DNA of 64,000 bases, from assembly GCA_964371615.1 (NCBI GenBank), contig CAYJMS010000002.1:186001-250000 (forward strand). The letters run 5' to 3'. This document shows, piece by piece, positions 63,101 to 64,000 of this stretch. Numbering within the stretch: position 1 is the first letter of the stretch; every line of letters starts with the position of its first letter. The DNA is from SpSt-333 sp964371615 (lineage in GTDB: Bacteria; Bacteroidota; Ignavibacteria; UBA10030; UBA8401). The position numbers and the translations under genes were made by a program. Below the pieces are notes generated by a model, which worked only from the letters and a program-made list of their open reading frames with translations, searched no databases and was not told the DNA's origin.

Positions 63101-64000
63101 TGTAGTTTGACAAATGCTCTTGCCGGTTTGTTCGGATACAGATGGGTGACCGTAAATGGAATTGATGCCGTGCCGACAGAAAGATTCCCTTCATTCCATG
63201 TTTCATTCTCAAGCAACTCCGGATCGTTCCGTCGCAATTGATCCGTCATTGCGTTGGGATTGAGTGAAAAATCCCAATAGACATTTCTTTCGGTCCTTAC
63301 CAATTGGTCATAATATTGTACCGTATCAATGGGTGATCCGACTACCGTGACGACGGTATCGACCCTGGTACCCATACCGCCCTCCCAGCTCAGCCAATAG
63401 ATTGTCGTATCGGAGTATCTGTTAAGGTATTCGAAATACGAACCTCCAAACGGAGACGGCTGACGGTATTCGGGATCTCCATAGTGCCTGCGTCCAACGA
63501 ACTCAATGTAATCATTCTCATTAAACGTATTGTCTTGTTCACCAAATACATAAATCGGTATTTCTTTCCCTTTCAAAAACATCTTAAGTGCTTGCGGATT
63601 TAATGCATTGACAGGTACACCCAACAATTGAAGATCGGAACGGTATAAGCGATAAATACCATCGGTGACAACACCAATCTTCACATATTCATAATTGTAA
63701 TTAATCCAGAAATCTGTTTGATTTTCCTGTTGCACGGGCTGCGATGAACGCCACTTCACCCCAAAGAGCGGATTGTCGATTACCGAGGAAGGATGAAATG
63801 ATGGGGTAGAATTCGCCGAGAGGTCAGAAATGCTGAGGGGGATTTCTATCCGAAATTCCTCGAGCCGGTAGGTTTGACCGTCGTTCGGATCTTGATAGAT
63901 TGGATAGACGGAAAGATGGGCGCAGTAATAGCCATCGATCCACATATACCCACGACCTACAAAGAGATCGATGCCGGCACGATCCGATCCATATGATATT
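57115..64000 (-). CDS. giant C25 gingipain-type T9SS protein with CARDB and ILEI domains (5-prime partial)
   Basis: At least 2294 residues; the frame stays open to the window edge, so the start lies beyond it. A gingipain-type N-terminal region is followed by the C25 domain, with catalytic His in YIGHSGTQTW (codon 61870-61872) and Cys in DFGCSTAKF (codon 61777-61779). Then come a CARDB-type domain, an Fn3-like domain, an ILEI/FAM3-like domain (about 60345-60810, SWAIIGRKGA), two CARDB-like domains, a second Fn3-like and ILEI-like pair (about 58480-58930, again SWAIIGRKGA), and a last CARDB-like domain. The C-terminal sorting domain has NIPNPFNRSTHF, IRIYTVAGRLI and GNGVYFYRVIV. Likely a surface cysteine peptidase, or a second PorU-like protein. 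Confidence 0.88.
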   Translation of the reverse strand, partial: ISYGSDRAGIDLFVGRGYMWIDGYYCAHLSVYPIYQDPNDGQTYRLEEFRIEIPLSISDLSANSTPSFHPSSVIDNPLFGVKWRSSQPVQQENQTDFWINYNYEYVKIGVVTDGIYRLYRSDLQLLGVPVNALNPQALKMFLKGKEIPIYVFGEQDNTFNENDYIEFVGRRHYGDPEYRQPSPFGGSYFEYLNRYSDTTIYWLSWEGGMGTRVDTVVTVVGSPIDTVQYYDQLVRTERNVYWDFSLNPNAMTDQLRRNDPELLENETWNEGNLSVGTASIPFTVTHLYPNKPARAFVKLQDYASDIASNAHNLALSINNTATKYDSGFIDKYQVKVLQANFSSAALVEGSNTIDIHSFATAGTINTVIRDWYELEYPRYLRATDDSLSFSFANTSGLPAGTIAISGMTGAAVSLYKYIISDSTITKITNYFIRNDSLFFQDSVKNGTQYYVLKESKIPTPLVFYKKKFVNLRSTLHSAEYIAITHPYFRPVINNYISFIASTYAVTAKAVMIDDIYDEFNYGFLSPVPIKDFLQTASMLWQAPKPRFVVLIGKGTYDFYGNKTRYLGTPPTPNFVPPYGNPVSDNWFVQWDTTGALIPQMNIGRIPAKDLNEFSSYFIKHQQYIAKGFDDWNKKYIFFSGGNFNNPNQIAQSKGANEHIINNYVVPPPVGGSAANFYKTTNPITNFGPYTQEEISKATEEGGMFISYIGHSGTQTWDNSIVDISQLANSRNRSPMISDFGCSTAKFAESDVVSFSELAVNGLQGQAISYIGNSSLGYESTAFTFPQLFYRKLLVDTSATLGDIHRLAKIDFMKQYGTAGTYGLFAKTNTLIGDPIISLPIPTKPNLSVLNALYVQSPEIPTDVNDSLTVTFVYYNLGTVTVDSVAIRITTEYNGSVVYSKNMKIPLPSYSDSIVFSVPIKNKPGEHTISVLFDKDNVIDELYENDNSFSRSFLVAATTIRTMALTRILNQSAGLLTFLSPSARSTQSSFLIDIGTDPSFFQPTSVQLPFDTFYTSYALDQSFIGKRVWIRSKYSDGSGVGVIESYYRGQQSNILIIDSTGYSELEMAGVRNIDNTAVRLDSSTIIFSAISAGLNDGSTAVITKNGQNFIPQSELGGHHVCIFDGNTFGLKYYNRYLVSSGGSVITNYENLLDTVKTSDIVIIAIGNDGGSNLSVSLKNKIKQLGSMYVDSITTWTSWAIIGRKGAAPGSVPEMVSQPFQGRVQIDTAIAVPDTIGSFSTPFFGPVAEWKNIGVKYTEQSQGNISMNLIGIRTTGESDTLKQWSLIDTLLDISDVNASGHHSIKLQGIVKRSAGELSPTISSIEINYDALPELGTNYQTVRCFVPQSGGTRKEIQSGDTVLQGEKIDVVFRVYNAGGVPVKNVGVILSSQWENNTIEDISSIAIDSLGVRSYREFTSSYNTSLGFGRRNIRVNIDPDTTVRELYRDNNFFVFPVVVKKNQTSPVLPNLAITQLGIRPPLQRITDEVDSAKFTVIYANTGALVNDSVTISVKHLYLGSPATEWQERRKYPSTTDTFMVTVPILKRSGEHALQVDLDPVGLITELNETDNDATFYFTVFTTDFRIIQPTAFSLSSADRIILLNPTSLDSTLPLIAQAQIDTLASFTSPVTMTSPMGQFTTEFSIISLQKNKRYYWRVKHLNSTRDWTTGSFYLGDTAAFTLGQVDSAGWMGNTFERTSYDNVNGARIVDTKFEISAMSAGFNDGLNGAVDLNGINIIAPILGPGHNIAVIDTVTFAVKALRRFDVSNNTAEVDSLVNFIGAVAAGDIVANVIVDDGANNLTPAARNALKTIGSARIDQLTFRDSWAIIGRKGAAIGSVPEMYTSQGSGPASADTVIIRKESTGRIVTPVISSYGLLNTLQITSQIPPSRGAVRNRSAARTAIGGEITTRIVGISPTAGNDTVITSVNQSTIPMQSFSVQQYPMMQIVFDLTTSTSFASPSISAWSISAAQPVELATSAAGASISSSSVIEGESIDFTGSVYNVSMENADSVLVRIKTLHSGIESVLKETRFMTIAARETVTVSVLFDSKGKKGNLAFMMEIDPGNEIVEVSKENNSVTLPFTVSADSVRPLIAVTIDGLQVVNGDYISQFPEIRIRYSDNNPSMLSQADTSNFKIRLNNSPVYYTPDVAELTGFTSPGTAEIRWTPTLTDGENIIQIHAADVTGNSSDTLTLFVNVASKFKLLDVYNIPNPFNRSTHFTFNLAGPVLPEDVTIRIYTVAGRLIQEIQTPAIIGFNRIQWDGRDRDGDEIGNGVYFYRVIVKHQEKQITATSKLVKMK

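Noticed and set aside
1..64000. tRNA, rRNA or known riboswitch
   Set aside because: I looked through the intergenic regions for cloverleaf arms and conserved riboswitch cores and found none that hold; a covariance search would be needed to exclude small ones.

Overview
The window looks like a chromosomal piece of an Ignavibacteria-like member of the Bacteroidota/Chlorobi (FCB) superphylum. The evidence is a type IX secretion pair (porU, porV) with several C-terminal sorting domains of the NPFN type, a GWxTD-family protein, a fused two-subunit KorAB 2-oxoacid:ferredoxin oxidoreductase, and a promoter upstream of glgA that fits the Bacteroidota TTG-N19/20-TAnnTTTG form. Shine-Dalgarno sequences are also common. 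The lineage is inference; no rRNA or tRNA gene was seen.

Bases 1-7400 are an AT-rich accessory block, all on the + strand. It holds single small genes, mostly lipoproteins or secreted proteins of unknown function (DUF4349, DUF4177-like, DUF4180-like and orphans), then a type IX cargo protein with a beta-propeller. Genes are spaced, not overlapped, and several are preceded by GC-rich imperfect inverted-repeat elements. The layout recalls an integron cassette array, although no integrase and no complete attC site is visible. Dispersed composite repeats built from 7-8 base words fill the gaps.

From 7.8 kb on, the sequence is housekeeping chromosome with tightly coupled genes. 7.8-13.3 kb (+): korAB behind a candidate sigma-54 promoter, a strong terminator, then nrnA-pepA. 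14.0-19.9 kb (+): thioesterase, two secreted thioredoxin-fold proteins, a beta-CASP metallohydrolase, a GWxTD protein, pdxA and ftsE. 20-28.4 kb (-): NifU-domain protein, Mrp ATPase, SurA-like isomerase, purC, aat, pfkA, a Gfo/Idh/MocA oxidoreductase and a diheme cytochrome c. 28.4-30.9 kb (+): lptF-lptG. 31.1-43.4 kb (-): an envelope/secretion locus running porU, porV, an M6-like protein whose zinc motif is lost, a large HExxH protein with WD40-like repeats and a barrel-like C-terminus, and a DUF5683-type membrane protein. 43.6-53.5 kb (+): M61 peptidase, then glgA-gmhB-lipoprotein-outer membrane protein-rpiB-glyA-tatC-polyprenyl synthase. 53.9-56.5 kb (-): NlpC/P60 peptidase, EVE protein, metallophosphoesterase. 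57.1-64.0 kb (-): a giant C25 (gingipain-type) protein cut by the window end, with duplicated ILEI/FAM3-like domains and CARDB repeats.

The most unusual material is the cassette-like block with its paired 99-base elements, the order-conserved composite repeats, the catalytically degenerate M6 protein inside the porUV locus, the ILEI-containing C25 giant, and a terminator-like hairpin directly in front of the porU start codon.
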